Shown here in pieces: positions 18,966-27,828 of a DNA stretch of 64,000 bases. Source of the stretch: Paenibacillus marchantiophytorum (GTDB lineage Bacteria > Bacillota > Bacilli > Paenibacillales > NBRC-103111); contig NZ_BMHE01000005.1 of assembly GCF_014640555.1 (NCBI RefSeq), positions 1 to 64,000 on the forward strand, read 5' to 3'. How positions within the stretch are numbered: position 1 is the first letter of the stretch; each line of letters begins with the position of its first letter. The position numbers and the translations under genes were made by a program. Below the pieces are notes generated by a model, which was not told where the DNA came from, ran no database searches, and saw only the letters and a program-made list of their open reading frames with translations.

Positions 18966-19526
18966 GCTTCCTATACGAAAAATGTTTCCGGTGATACGAC
19001 CTTCGATACGGTCTTGTATCCGACCGCAAGCGGCGATAACCGCGACATCCAGGTCAGCCGCCTTGCCACTCTGCCTTCCGTTCCAACAACCATAGCCAGT
19101 TCGATCAAGATTGACAATATCGGAGACGCCGGAGTTTCGGGCTACTACTACTTGTCTCACGAAGAAGTTCCGCAGACGGCGCGCAGTTTTGACACGTTTG
19201 AATTTAACGGGAAGCTTGCTTATGCGGAGAAATCACAAAGCACAGGACTCATGAAAACCGCGCTCCTGAAATCGGGTAAGATTTTCAAAAAAGGCGGCAC
19301 TGAAATAATCTCATCCCCAGGAGTCATCGATCATATTGCTGTCGATTGGAAGGGAACAACCTTGGACATTGCTGGTTCTAATTTAGTAGCAGCAAACGAT
19401 CCTAATGCTGTATCTGCAATCAAGATTTATGCCCCTGGAGTTACAACGGTTAGCCTTAACGGCAGCACGATTCCTTTTACGGTTTCCGGCAATTATATTT
19501 ACGCGGTAAGAGTAGCAATAAACTAA
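18966..19526 (+). pseudogene. C-terminal continuation of the heparinase-like lyase after the nonsense codon
   Basis: In the same frame as the lyase, directly after TAA, an open frame of 186 residues runs to TAA 19524-19526 (ASYTKNVSGDTTFDTVLYPT, later SATGYYYLSHEE-like text and SLNGSTIPFTVSG). It reads as the natural beta-sandwich end of a heparinase II/III protein. No ribosome binding site precedes an internal start, so independent translation is unlikely. A single substitution (for example GAA to TAA) would explain the break. A sequencing error is the main alternative. Confidence 0.75.
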
Positions 19527-19578
19527 CTAGACCGCTTTTCAAGACAGCCTGAATTACGACAAGATTCATCGCCCATGA

Positions 19579-19616
19579 ATACCCCTTCGTCAGCAGAAGC
19601 TGCAGACAAGGGGTAT
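19579..19616. terminator. Bidirectional terminator between the lyase and LysR genes
   Basis: ATACCCCTT pairs with AAGGGGTAT, with a further inner pairing GCAG-CTGC. It sits where the plus-strand lyase and the minus-strand LysR gene converge. Its core is almost identical to the hairpin at 31924-31964, at the other end of the Tat/DUF1501 block. Confidence 0.75.
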
Positions 19617-19630
19617 GTTCTTACTCCGTA

Positions 19631-20518
19631 TCAACTTGTTGCAATAATGGCTTTCAGCTCTTTGACAAATTTTTTGCACGCCATGGACTGATGCCGATTT
19701 TTTAATCTTATCGAGCAGAATGACACCTCCATGTCATCTCCAGTAATTTCCAAGGCAACTGTACTGCCTGTAAGGATGTAGGGATCATATTTCAAGCCGA
19801 TTTCTGTATAGAAACCAATGGCAATGCCTTCCGTGATGATGCGTTTGGCCGCTTCCGAATTTCCCAGCTTAAACAAAATATTCGGCTCCCCATATTGTTT
19901 CAACTTTTCTATGACGTATTCGGAGTTCAGGATAATAGGTTGATCAACCAGTTCGTTTATCGAGATGCTGCCCCGGTGAGCGAAAGGGGAATTTCGGCCT
20001 ACACAAGCCATAATTCGATTGTCCATTAACTTTTCCAAAGTCAATAGTTTATTGGTCTCTGTATAGTGCTTGGACACCGCAATGAAGCCAATATCGACGT
20101 TCCCGGATAACACTTCCTGAACAATTTGCAAATAATCAAGTTCCAGCATTTCCAACGCGACTGCCGAATGCTTTTCTTTGAAAATCGCTAGCGTCTCGGG
20201 CAATACGCTTAGGCAAAAGCTATGAACGGAAGCAATGGAGAGCAATCCCGAGAGTTCTCCGGCATCGTGGCCGACGGACTCCCTAAGTTCTTGTAATTTG
20301 TTGATGATCTCCTCTGCCTTGGCAATGACCAGTTTGCCTTCTTCCGTAGGTACAGCTCCAAGACGAGAGCGGATAAAAAGCTTGACACCCAACTCTCTCT
20401 CGAGCGATACAATCGCTTGTGAGATATTCGGTTGGGTAATATGTAGTTTCTCGGCTGCCAGGGAAATAGAACCTGATTGGTTGATCTCGATTAAAAAAAG
20501 CAATTGTTCGATCCTCAT
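19631..20518 (-). CDS. LysR family transcriptional regulator
   Basis: A 295-residue LysR-type regulator. The start is ATG 20518, directly after a GGGGGGAG site; the longer in-frame start at 20563 lacks one. The N-terminal winged helix-turn-helix is typical (MRIEQLLFLIEINQSGSISLAAEKLHITQPNISQAI), and the rest is the two-lobe effector domain (SVHSFCLSVLPETLA...). It lies 75 bp downstream of tatC on the same strand and may be transcribed with it, which is unusual because LysR genes are commonly divergent from their targets. Target genes and effector are unknown; the DUF1800/DUF1501 array is the obvious candidate by position. Confidence 0.9.
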   Translation of the reverse strand: MRIEQLLFLIEINQSGSISLAAEKLHITQPNISQAIVSLERELGVKLFIRSRLGAVPTEEGKLVIAKAEEIINKLQELRESVGHDAGELSGLLSIASVHSFCLSVLPETLAIFKEKHSAVALEMLELDYLQIVQEVLSGNVDIGFIAVSKHYTETNKLLTLEKLMDNRIMACVGRNSPFAHRGSISINELVDQPIILNSEYVIEKLKQYGEPNILFKLGNSEAAKRIITEGIAIGFYTEIGLKYDPYILTGSTVALEITGDDMEVSFCSIRLKNRHQSMACKKFVKELKAIIATS

Positions 20519-20593
20519 TGTATCTCCCCCCCGAATATTCATATTAGTGTTAATATATGCCATATATGGGAGTAAAGCAATGATAGCAGAGAC

Positions 20594-21358
20594 CTATTTT
20601 AATAGTAACGGGCCCTCTGTGTTGAACCTGTTTTGCTTTTTCATTTGATCGCGTATAACGAAACGGGAAAGCAAGATGCTGATTTCGTATAACGCAAACA
20701 ACGGGATAGCTACCATGAGATGAGATACCAGATCGGGCGGCGAGATGAGACTGGCTGTGATGATCAGCACCAGATAGGCGTACCTGCGGAATTTATGCAG
20801 AAGCTTGGGATTAAGCAATCGAATTCGAGTCAGAAACATAACGACAATAGGCAATTCGAAGGCAATGGACAGCGGCAGAACGATGTTAATCATAAAACTG
20901 AAATATTGAGCGACACCATAGGTTTGGGTCAATCCAAGATTTTCTGAAATACGGTTCGTGAATGTCATGCTCATGGGGAAGACAATGAAGTAGGCAAAGG
21001 AAAGTCCAATGATAAAACAAAGAAGTGTGTACGGGATATAGCGGAGCGTGGCGCTTTGTTCCGCCATCGTAAGACCTTCCTTCACGAAGCCCCAGATTTG
21101 AAAAAGGATATAAGGAAGTGTAATTGTAAGCGCAATAACAAATGCGATCATCATGTAGATCCGAATCCCATCTACGGGTGAGAACACATGCCAGCTTATG
21201 TTCGCAGCGGGAGGCGCTTCCTTGAAATACAGAAAAATTCTTTGAGCTGCGAAAAAGCCACCAATCATCGTAAGAGCTAGGATAATCACAATCCGGATAA
21301 TACGTGTTCTAAGTTCAGATAAATGATCGATCAACGATATCTCTTTTTCCCGTGGCAT
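20594..21358 (-). CDS. tatC: Twin-arginine translocase subunit TatC
   Basis: A 254-residue, six-segment membrane protein. TatC binds twin-arginine signal peptides and forms the receptor of the Tat export pathway for folded proteins. The N-terminus ISLIDHLSELRTRI is the conserved TatC cytosolic motif; FSPVDGIRIYM, the periplasmic-loop/TM3 region (PYILFQIWGFVKEGL) and FELPIVVMFL follow family order. The start is ATG 21358 because GGAGGTG stands 6 nt upstream. It is followed by LysR and preceded (30 bp) by a TnrA-like regulator gene. tatA lies divergently 480 bp away, and three Tat-signal DUF1501 genes follow, so this appears to be a dedicated translocase. Confidence 0.95.
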   Translation of the reverse strand: MPREKEISLIDHLSELRTRIIRIVIILALTMIGGFFAAQRIFLYFKEAPPAANISWHVFSPVDGIRIYMMIAFVIALTITLPYILFQIWGFVKEGLTMAEQSATLRYIPYTLLCFIIGLSFAYFIVFPMSMTFTNRISENLGLTQTYGVAQYFSFMINIVLPLSIAFELPIVVMFLTRIRLLNPKLLHKFRRYAYLVLIITASLISPPDLVSHLMVAIPLFALYEISILLSRFVIRDQMKKQNRFNTEGPLLLK

Positions 21359-21387
21359 GCAAGACACCTCCACAATCTTTTTTGATG

Positions 21388-21627
21388 TTACGAACCAGCC
21401 ATCATTCGTTTAAGCTCTAATGTGTGAAAGCCATTCGACATTTTCGAATGAATCTCCATTATAATTTGAATATCTTCAAACGAGTATTTGCGAACACCGC
21501 CTCTGCTTCTTTCCGGAAAAACAAGCTTGCGATCCTCATAGTAGCGTATTTGTCTTTCCGATAATCCCGTCAATTCGCTGACCACGCCGATCTGGATGAC
21601 TTTATTTTTCATTATTTTTGACATCAT
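21388..21627 (-). CDS. MerR-family regulator resembling TnrA/GlnR
   Basis: A 79-residue protein (two adjacent ATG codons, 21627 or 21624, after AGGAAAGG). It is essentially a lone MerR winged helix domain: VIQIGVVSELTGLSERQIRYYEDRKLVFPERSRGG then RKYSFEDIQIIMEI. The text is very close to TnrA/GlnR of bacilli, which control nitrogen genes and bind 17-bp sites with a 7-bp centre. The C-terminal glutamine-synthetase-sensing tail of those proteins is short or missing here (ends FHTLELKRMMAGS). It is the first gene of a probable MerR-tatC-LysR operon. A 17-bp dyad with the same geometry lies at 21771-21787 between it and tatA. Confidence 0.85.
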   Translation of the reverse strand: MMSKIMKNKVIQIGVVSELTGLSERQIRYYEDRKLVFPERSRGGVRKYSFEDIQIIMEIHSKMSNGFHTLELKRMMAGS

Positions 21628-21770
21628 CGTTATCCAACCTTTCCTGCCAACATATGAGTTCAGTACAAAATATCTTAAATCAACTCTATCACTCTGGCAT
21701 TCCTGCATCAAATCATCCATTATTATCTTGGTATAAGTAATATTTATGTCATGCCCTCTTACACAAACTA

Positions 21771-21787
21771 GTGACGATACGGGTCAC
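21771..21787. promoter_or_regulatory. 17-bp dyad between the divergent MerR/tatC and tatA units
   Basis: GTGAC and GTCAC arms are separated by 7 bp. Total length and spacing equal those of GlnR/TnrA boxes (5-7-5), although the half-sites are not the classic TGTNA. It stands 55 bp before tatA and about 145 bp before the MerR gene, in the divergent promoter region. I infer that it is the operator of the neighbouring TnrA-like protein. Confidence 0.5.
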
Positions 21788-21841
21788 AAATGGATATGTT
21801 TAATGTGTAATCTAAACAAAATGAAACGGAGTTGATGATTT

Positions 21842-22039
21842 ATGCTTCAAAATATTGGAATTCCGGGTCTCATGCTAATCTTAGTTGTTGTTCTGGTGAT
21901 GTTCGGTCCATCCAAACTACCGGAACTAGGTCGGGCTGTCGGACGTACGCTGTTTGAGTTTAAGAACTCGGCCAGAGAGCTTATTTCTGATAGTAAAGAC
22001 GCGGCCGATCCTGTAGAGTTTGATAACAAGAAAGTCTAA
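21842..22039 (+). CDS. tatA: Twin-arginine translocase subunit TatA
   Basis: A 65-residue protein with one N-terminal membrane helix ([18 protein letters not shown]), the conserved hinge [14 protein letters not shown], an amphipathic helix ([14 protein letters not shown]) and a charged tail. This is the pore-forming or membrane-weakening TatA component; Gram-positive Tat systems of the TatAC type need only TatA and TatC. An AACGGAG site lies 8-14 nt upstream. It has its own terminator and is followed by the AraC regulator and the DUF1800/DUF1501 pairs on the same strand. Confidence 0.95.
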   Translation: MLQNIGIPGLMLILVVVLVMFGPSKLPELGRAVGRTLFEFKNSARELISDSKDAADPVEFDNKKV

Positions 22040-22093
22040 CCTTCCGACAAAAAGTGCGGACAGGCCTTTGATTACAGCCACGGCTAGCGACAG

Positions 22094-22130
22094 AAGATGA
22101 TTCCTGTATTCAACAGGGGTCATCTTTTTT
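22094..22130 (+). terminator. Terminator of tatA
   Basis: AAGATGAtTCCTGT pairs with ACAGGGGTCATCTT (one bulge) around ATTCA and runs into TTTTTT on the plus strand. Confidence 0.85.
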
Positions 22131-22295
22131 AATTCCCAAGTTTCAGTAGAATTTTTCCATTTAATGTGAGAAAATGCACTTATTAACCCTTTTTATAACA
22201 TATAAGGACAATGATGTTTGTTTTTCGATGATTTTTTTATAATGGAGGTGAATTCTATCTTGCTTCTTTAGTCTATCCAAATGAGGAGGGAAACG

Positions 22296-23744
22296 ATGAT
22301 CAAATGCATAGGGCAAAAAAGGCGAAGAATTTTTTTAACACAGTCGTTTTCCTATATGACCATTTTACTGTTCACAATCGGCTTGAGTATATTGCTTTAC
22401 TGGAAACCGGATCAATATAACCTGCTTCGCCTGGACTTTATCAGACGGTTGTTACAAGGCCGTTTGGACAACCAATTTTATTTGGAGGAAAGTCTGAAAA
22501 TGTTCGAAATTCGTTTCAGCAGCGATATCTTTGCTGTGTTTACCCTTCATATTGAAGCCCACTTTTATGTTGAGAACAATCCATGCATAGACGAAAAAGA
22601 GAAAATCAAACGGGTTCGATCCATCGTGTCCACAGTAGCTGCTGATTTAATTAATGTTGAGCACGTGGGATATGTGGTAGAAATTAACGATCTGCTGGCC
22701 TGTATGGTAAATCTTAGAAGTATCGACCCAACCGATCATGCTAACGTATCGAAACTGCGTAAGATGGCAATCGAAATGCAGCAATTGTTGAAAAATAAGT
22801 ATCAAATCGATCTAACGATTTCCATTAGCAGCCTCCACCGATCCATCCTAGGAATCTCAGATGCGTATCAAGAGTCTTTGAATGCTTTGGAGCACAAACT
22901 TATCTTGGGCAGCAAGCAAATTATTTCTTATACTGACATTCGACAAGATCCCTCAGATGAACCTTTCAAGGGGTACTACTATCCTTTAATGATGGAACAA
23001 GTATTAATAAATGCGATTAAAGCGGGTGATTATGCCAAAGCCAAGAAAACACTGGATGCCGTTGTCGAACGGAATTTGAACATCCATCCAGTAACCCTTC
23101 CCTTTGCCCGTTGCCTGAAGTTTAATCTGCTTAGCACCGTAGCAAAGGCTCTTTGCGAAATAAGCGATCCCACAGAAGATGAGTATGCAGCAAGCATGGC
23201 AGTCATTGAACATTTGACTGAATCCGAAAGTATCCAGGATATGTTGATGCAATTGACGAATTTGATTAAGAAAATTTGCGATAGCACGCTCACCACTTGC
23301 AAATCGAACAGGCTTCAAATAAGACAGCAAGATTTGAAAGAATTAACCCAGAATGTGTTGGCATTCATTCAGGAACATCACCGGGATTCAGACTTAAACA
23401 TTACAAAGGTCGGGCACTATTTCGAGATCAAGTCCACTTATCTATCCAAGCTATTCAAAGATCAAACTGGCGAAGGCCTGCTTGATGTCATCAACAAGGT
23501 ACGCATTGCGCATGCGAAAGAACTGATTTTAGTACAAAAACATTCCCTGAATGACATTTCAAATTTGGTGGGATTCAGTGAAGTTAATACCTTTTTCAGA
23601 CTTTTCAAAAAATACGAAGGGATTACTCCCGGCAAGTATAGGGAAATCTCTATTAAATCGACTTTAAATGGGTTTCTCATTTTTTTTGTTTATACTTTTG
23701 GAGCTTTTCGTTATATCACATCCACCTATATTATGGTAATTTAG
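22296..23744 (+). CDS. AraC-family regulator with one membrane helix and reduced sensor region
   Basis: A 482-residue protein. The start is ATG 22296, 5 nt after AGGAGGG; the ATG at 22281 lies before that site. One membrane helix (about residues 17-38) is followed almost at once by the cytoplasmic linker (LDFIRRLLQGRLDN) and middle region seen in YesN/large AraC regulators of Paenibacillus. The C-terminal AraC domain is complete (about 360-455: NITKVGHYFEIKSTYLSKLF, ISNLVGFSEVNTFFRLFKKYEGITPGKYR). Normal members have an extracytoplasmic cache domain between two helices; here it appears deleted. Beyond KYR an extra hydrophobic tail of 29 residues (ISIKSTLNGFLIFF...) follows, whose DNA is also kept in the remnant at 16187. 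It probably controls the DUF1800/DUF1501 genes just downstream. Confidence 0.85.
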   Translation: MIKCIGQKRRRIFLTQSFSYMTILLFTIGLSILLYWKPDQYNLLRLDFIRRLLQGRLDNQFYLEESLKMFEIRFSSDIFAVFTLHIEAHFYVENNPCIDEKEKIKRVRSIVSTVAADLINVEHVGYVVEINDLLACMVNLRSIDPTDHANVSKLRKMAIEMQQLLKNKYQIDLTISISSLHRSILGISDAYQESLNALEHKLILGSKQIISYTDIRQDPSDEPFKGYYYPLMMEQVLINAIKAGDYAKAKKTLDAVVERNLNIHPVTLPFARCLKFNLLSTVAKALCEISDPTEDEYAASMAVIEHLTESESIQDMLMQLTNLIKKICDSTLTTCKSNRLQIRQQDLKELTQNVLAFIQEHHRDSDLNITKVGHYFEIKSTYLSKLFKDQTGEGLLDVINKVRIAHAKELILVQKHSLNDISNLVGFSEVNTFFRLFKKYEGITPGKYREISIKSTLNGFLIFFVYTFGAFRYITSTYIMVI

Positions 23745-23920
23745 GGACATCACGGATGAAAACCCTTTTGCAATGAAATTCCGGTGATAATTATCTGAAT
23801 ATTTAAAAATTTACACAGCGAAATAACACCAAATGAGGAGGTGCCTACTGAAATAAGTGATGTCAAAGCGCACTTTATTACCATCATTGATGTATTTCAT
23901 TTAAGACGGGAGGAAAATTT

Positions 23921-25243
23921 ATGGGTATGACTTATGAAGATGCTGTACACCTGCTGCATCGAGCCAGCTTTGGCGGTACGCCGGAGGAATTTACAGCCTG
24001 CATTCAGCTTGGCCGTCAAGAATCGGTGAGACGTCTGCTAAGTGGGATCTCATTGACGGACAAGCCGGAAGCTCTGGTAAATTTTAATCTAATGACTCGG
24101 GAGGGGCGGCCTGGGGGCAAGCGACCGCTTACCGCTTCTAGAATTTACGATCAACAGCAATATTGGCTGTACCTCATGGTTAATACACAAGCGCCGCTCG
24201 TGGAGAAGATGACACTGTTTTGGCATGGTCATTTCGCTACGGCTTTCTATAAAGTCGACGATATGCTCCCGATGTACCAGCAAAACGTTCTATTTCGCCA
24301 GTATGCGCTAGGCAATTTCAAAGAGCTTGTGCAGAAGATCGGCAAAGACCCTGCCATGATGTTCTGGCTTGACATGAATAGAAGTAAAAAAGAGGCGCCC
24401 AATGAGAACTATTCTCGTGAATTGATGGAACTTTTTACACTCGGCATAGGCCATTATTCGGAACAGGATGTGAAAGAACTGGCGCGCGCTTTTACCGGCT
24501 GGAGAATTATAAATTCGCAAGCGAGTTTCAATGCGAACTGGTACGACCCAGGCGTCAAAACGCTGCTTGGTACGACAGGCAACCTGGGTTATACGGAAGC
24601 GGTTGAAATCATCCTGAAACAGCAGGCGTATCCGATATTTCTTGCTACCAAGCTGCTTAAATTCTTTGCGACGGCTAATCCTCCCTCTTTCTGGATTGAG
24701 CTTGTGGCTAACAGTATTCGAACGAAGAATACGATTGGCGAAGTGCTGCAAGAGTTATTTAATTCAAATGAGTTTTATAAACAAAGGTATCGCAAACGTT
24801 TATTCAAGTCGCCAACGGAGTATGTCGTCAGTACGTTTCGAGCGCTTGGATTGACAATCAATGAGCATAACTCTTACCTGCCAGCTAAAAGTATGGGGCA
24901 GGAACTCTATAATCCACCGGATGTGTCCGGTTGGGATGGCGGCGATTCCTGGCTGAATTCGGACAGAATGGTTGGACGGCATCAGTTTGCAAGCATGATT
25001 GCCAGAAGTATGAGTGATTCCAAGCTTAATTCCAGCGAGTTCAAGCCTGCTCAGCCTAGCAATCCTGATGATTGGTTAGCTATGTGGTGTAAGCGGTTTG
25101 GCATCGGAGAGCTGTCGCCAAGTACGAAGACAAGCTTAAGATCCTATGCCAACGATACCGTTGTGAATTCAAGTCAACCAATTACAGGGATGCGCGGTTT
25201 AATGCAGCTTGTCCTTATGAGTCCTGAATCGCAAATGAAATAA
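23921..25243 (+). CDS. DUF1800 family protein, copy 1
   Basis: A 440-residue protein of unknown function (DUF1800), a family commonly paired with DUF1501. Family motifs are LLHRASFGGTPEE (about 10-22), the FWHGHFATA block (about 106-114), NENYSRELMELFTLGIGHY (about 163-181), a GWR core, and PPDVSGWDGG near residue 333. No signal peptide or membrane segment is visible, so any export would need a partner. A GGGAGGAAAATTT site precedes the ATG. The DUF1501 partner starts 18 bp after its stop. Function is unknown; I do not assign one. Confidence 0.9.
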   Translation: MGMTYEDAVHLLHRASFGGTPEEFTACIQLGRQESVRRLLSGISLTDKPEALVNFNLMTREGRPGGKRPLTASRIYDQQQYWLYLMVNTQAPLVEKMTLFWHGHFATAFYKVDDMLPMYQQNVLFRQYALGNFKELVQKIGKDPAMMFWLDMNRSKKEAPNENYSRELMELFTLGIGHYSEQDVKELARAFTGWRIINSQASFNANWYDPGVKTLLGTTGNLGYTEAVEIILKQQAYPIFLATKLLKFFATANPPSFWIELVANSIRTKNTIGEVLQELFNSNEFYKQRYRKRLFKSPTEYVVSTFRALGLTINEHNSYLPAKSMGQELYNPPDVSGWDGGDSWLNSDRMVGRHQFASMIARSMSDSKLNSSEFKPAQPSNPDDWLAMWCKRFGIGELSPSTKTSLRSYANDTVVNSSQPITGMRGLMQLVLMSPESQMK

Positions 25244-25261
25244 TTGAGGAGGTGTGTATAG

Positions 25262-26482
25262 ATGAAATTATCGAGACGCGATTTCTTACTTAAAGGAACA
25301 GCGATGTTTGCAACTTTGGGATTAGGCGAAGTATTGCTGCCAACAGGGGGGTCGCTATTTGCGCAAGAACCTGCCGATGGTGAAACGGTGCTTGTGGTCG
25401 TTCAATTGGGAGGCGGCAATGACGGCATCAACACGCTGATTCCATACGGACAAGGAGCTTATTATGATGCAAGGCCCACTCTGGCTTACCAACAGTCTGA
25501 AGTGCTCGCTTTGAATAATCAAGTGGGACTCCACCCAAGCCTTAAGAATTTAAAAAGATTGTATGACGCCAATAAACTGGCTGTTATTCAGGGAGTCGGT
25601 TATCCGAATCCGAACCTTTCCCACTTCCGCTCGATGGAAATCTGGCAGACGGCAGAACCGGCGAAAGTGATTAGCTCTGGCTGGCTGGCACGTTATGTCG
25701 AATCATCGCTTAGAGGCAATGTCAATCCCCTAAGGGCGGTGCAAATAGGCGGAAACGATCTGGCTTTTCATTCTGACAATTTAAGCTTTCCTGTTCTTGG
25801 CTCTCTTGAGAGCTTCCAAATCTTCAGTTCCGATACGCCGGTGTTGGACAAAAACAGATTAAATCAAGCCTATCTCGGCATGTATGGCGTTCAGAATCAT
25901 ATGGAGGCGCTGCGCATCACATGCCAGCGAGGTCAGGAGACGCTGAATACCGTGGAAGCGGTCCAAGCGATGAATGGCGGCTATGTGAACAGTGTCCAAT
26001 ATCCATACAGGGGAATAGCTGGCGGTTTACAAACGATCGCCAAGTTAATCGCAGGCAAATCCGGTACAAGGGTATTCAATATCGTGACTGGCGGCTTTGA
26101 CGATCATCTGGATGAGAGAGTGCAACATGCCGAATTACTTGCTGATTTAGATCAGGCGCTAGGCGCTTTCTATGATGATTTAGTCGTGCAAGGGGCGGCG
26201 CATCGAGTTGCTGTTATGGTGTTCTCCGAATTTGGGCGCAGAGTCAAGGAGAATGGCAGCGCAGGCACTGATCATGGTGCGGCTGCGCCGATGTTTGTAC
26301 TCGGCGGCAAAGTGAAAGGCGGCCTCTATGGCGCTTATCCGAGCCTGACCGACCTCTCTTATGGGGATTTGAAATATCAGGTGGATTTCCGATCTGTGTA
26401 CAGCACCATCCTAGAGAGTTGGCTAAAAGGCGATACGCAGTCGGTGCTCGGCAAGACTTATGAGAATTTGAATATTTTTTGA
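25262..26482 (+). CDS. DUF1501 family protein with Tat signal, copy 1
   Basis: A 406-residue protein. It opens with MKLSRRDFLLKG followed by a mild hydrophobic stretch and a cleavage-like site SLFAQE, a textbook twin-arginine signal (Arg5-Arg6). The body matches DUF1501, a family I recall as related to the alkaline phosphatase/sulfatase fold: GGGNDGINTLIPYG (about 50-63), GVGYPNPNLSHFRSMEIWQTA (about 117-137), GFDDH (about 278) and EFGRRVKENGSAGTDHGAA (about 320-338). The Asp found before GGND in the other two copies is Gly here. AGGAGGTG precedes the ATG, and the gene is coupled to the DUF1800 gene before it. Confidence 0.92.
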   Translation: MKLSRRDFLLKGTAMFATLGLGEVLLPTGGSLFAQEPADGETVLVVVQLGGGNDGINTLIPYGQGAYYDARPTLAYQQSEVLALNNQVGLHPSLKNLKRLYDANKLAVIQGVGYPNPNLSHFRSMEIWQTAEPAKVISSGWLARYVESSLRGNVNPLRAVQIGGNDLAFHSDNLSFPVLGSLESFQIFSSDTPVLDKNRLNQAYLGMYGVQNHMEALRITCQRGQETLNTVEAVQAMNGGYVNSVQYPYRGIAGGLQTIAKLIAGKSGTRVFNIVTGGFDDHLDERVQHAELLADLDQALGAFYDDLVVQGAAHRVAVMVFSEFGRRVKENGSAGTDHGAAAPMFVLGGKVKGGLYGAYPSLTDLSYGDLKYQVDFRSVYSTILESWLKGDTQSVLGKTYENLNIF

Positions 26483-26508
26483 TTTCAATTAGTGACAGGA
26501 GGGAAATT

Positions 26509-27810
26509 ATGAGTGCTTGGACTTATAAAGAGGCAGTTCATTTACTTAACCGTGCCGGCTTTGGCGGTACGCCAGAGGAGATTGCAGCTTGTGTCCGACT
26601 TGGCTGTAAAGAGTCCGTTAGGCGTTTAATAGGCGGAATATCGCTGACGGGCAAGAACGAAGAGTTGGCTGAGTTTAATACAATGTACCGGGAGGCAGAT
26701 AAAAAAAGGCCGCTTTTAGAAAACAGAATTTCGGATTGGGCACAGTATTGGATTTACCGTATGGCTTACTCGCAATTTCCGCTTGTGGAGAAGATGACGC
26801 TATTCTGGCATGGGCACTTTACTTCGGCGGAGTCTAAAGTTGACGAAACGCGGTTCATGCAAGTGCAAAATAGACTGCTTCGCCAATATGCGCTGGGCGA
26901 TTTCAGAGAACTTGCTCATAAAATCGGCAAAGACCGGGCTATGATGGTATACCTCGATTTAGACAGAAGCAGGAAAGATGCGCCGAACGAAAATTATGCT
27001 CGTGAATTTATGGAAATTTTCACCCTTGGAATTCGCAATTTTACGGAGCAGGATGTGAAAGAACTGGCGCGCGCGTTTACGGGTTGGAGGTTTGGGGACC
27101 CAGCGTTTATCCAAGATTATTGGGTCGATAAAGGCACCAAAACCCTGTTAGGAGTAACCGGCAATTTGGGCTATACGGAGGCGGTTAATATCATTTTGAG
27201 CCAGCCTGCTTATCCGAAGTTCATGGCGAAAAAGCTGCTCAGATTTTTTGCCGTGGACAATCCTGACCAGGTCTGGATCGATCATGTTGCTAACAATATC
27301 AGCAAGATGAAAACGATGGGCGAAGTACTGCAGGAGCTATTTACTTCAAATGAATTTTATAATCCAAAGTATCGCATGGCTGTAATTAAAGCGCCGGCAG
27401 ATTATGTCGCCGGTACGATCCGGGCACTTCAAATGTATGTCTTCGCCAGTGATTCCTCCGAAGCCGCAAAGTATATGGGTCAGTTTCTCTTCATGCCGCC
27501 GAATGTGGCCGGCTGGCCGGGAGGAGAAGCTTGGCTGGAAGGATTGATGTCGCGTTATTCTTTTTCAGGCAACATAGCCGCAAAAACGGATATTAATAAA
27601 AGCGAGTTTAAACCTGCTCAGCCTGCCGATCCCGATGCATGGATCGATGTGTGGTGCAAACGGTTTGGCATTGCGGAGCTATCGCAGAATACGAGGGCGG
27701 GCTTACGATCATATGTGAAGGACACCATCATAAATTCGAGCCAACCACTTGCTGGGATGCGCGGTTTGATGCGGCTTGTCCTCTTATGTCCTGAAATGCA
27801 AATGAAATAA
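26509..27810 (+). CDS. DUF1800 family protein, copy 2
   Basis: A 433-residue paralogue of copies 1 and 3. The start is ATG 26509 after GGAGGGAAATT; the longer frame would overlap the stop of the preceding DUF1501 gene. The order of motifs is kept: LLNRAGFGGTPEE, FWHGHFTSA, NENYAREFMEIFTLGI, and PPNVAGWPGGEAWL. Small changes (ELMELF to EFMEIF, PPDV to PPNV) show that it has drifted from its sisters. No signal peptide. Its DUF1501 partner begins 18 bp after its stop. Confidence 0.9.
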   Translation: MSAWTYKEAVHLLNRAGFGGTPEEIAACVRLGCKESVRRLIGGISLTGKNEELAEFNTMYREADKKRPLLENRISDWAQYWIYRMAYSQFPLVEKMTLFWHGHFTSAESKVDETRFMQVQNRLLRQYALGDFRELAHKIGKDRAMMVYLDLDRSRKDAPNENYAREFMEIFTLGIRNFTEQDVKELARAFTGWRFGDPAFIQDYWVDKGTKTLLGVTGNLGYTEAVNIILSQPAYPKFMAKKLLRFFAVDNPDQVWIDHVANNISKMKTMGEVLQELFTSNEFYNPKYRMAVIKAPADYVAGTIRALQMYVFASDSSEAAKYMGQFLFMPPNVAGWPGGEAWLEGLMSRYSFSGNIAAKTDINKSEFKPAQPADPDAWIDVWCKRFGIAELSQNTRAGLRSYVKDTIINSSQPLAGMRGLMRLVLLCPEMQMK

Positions 27811-27828
27811 TTGAGGGAGGTGTGCGAA

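Noticed and set aside
19014..19526. Separate small gene behind the lyase
   Set aside because: It is in the same frame as the lyase, lacks a ribosome binding site, and its text continues the lyase fold. A broken single gene explains it better.
25400..25450. DUF1501 copy 1 inactive because Asp before GGND is Gly
   Set aside because: From memory this position varies in the family (Asp, Arg or others), while GGND itself is kept. Not enough to call it inactive.
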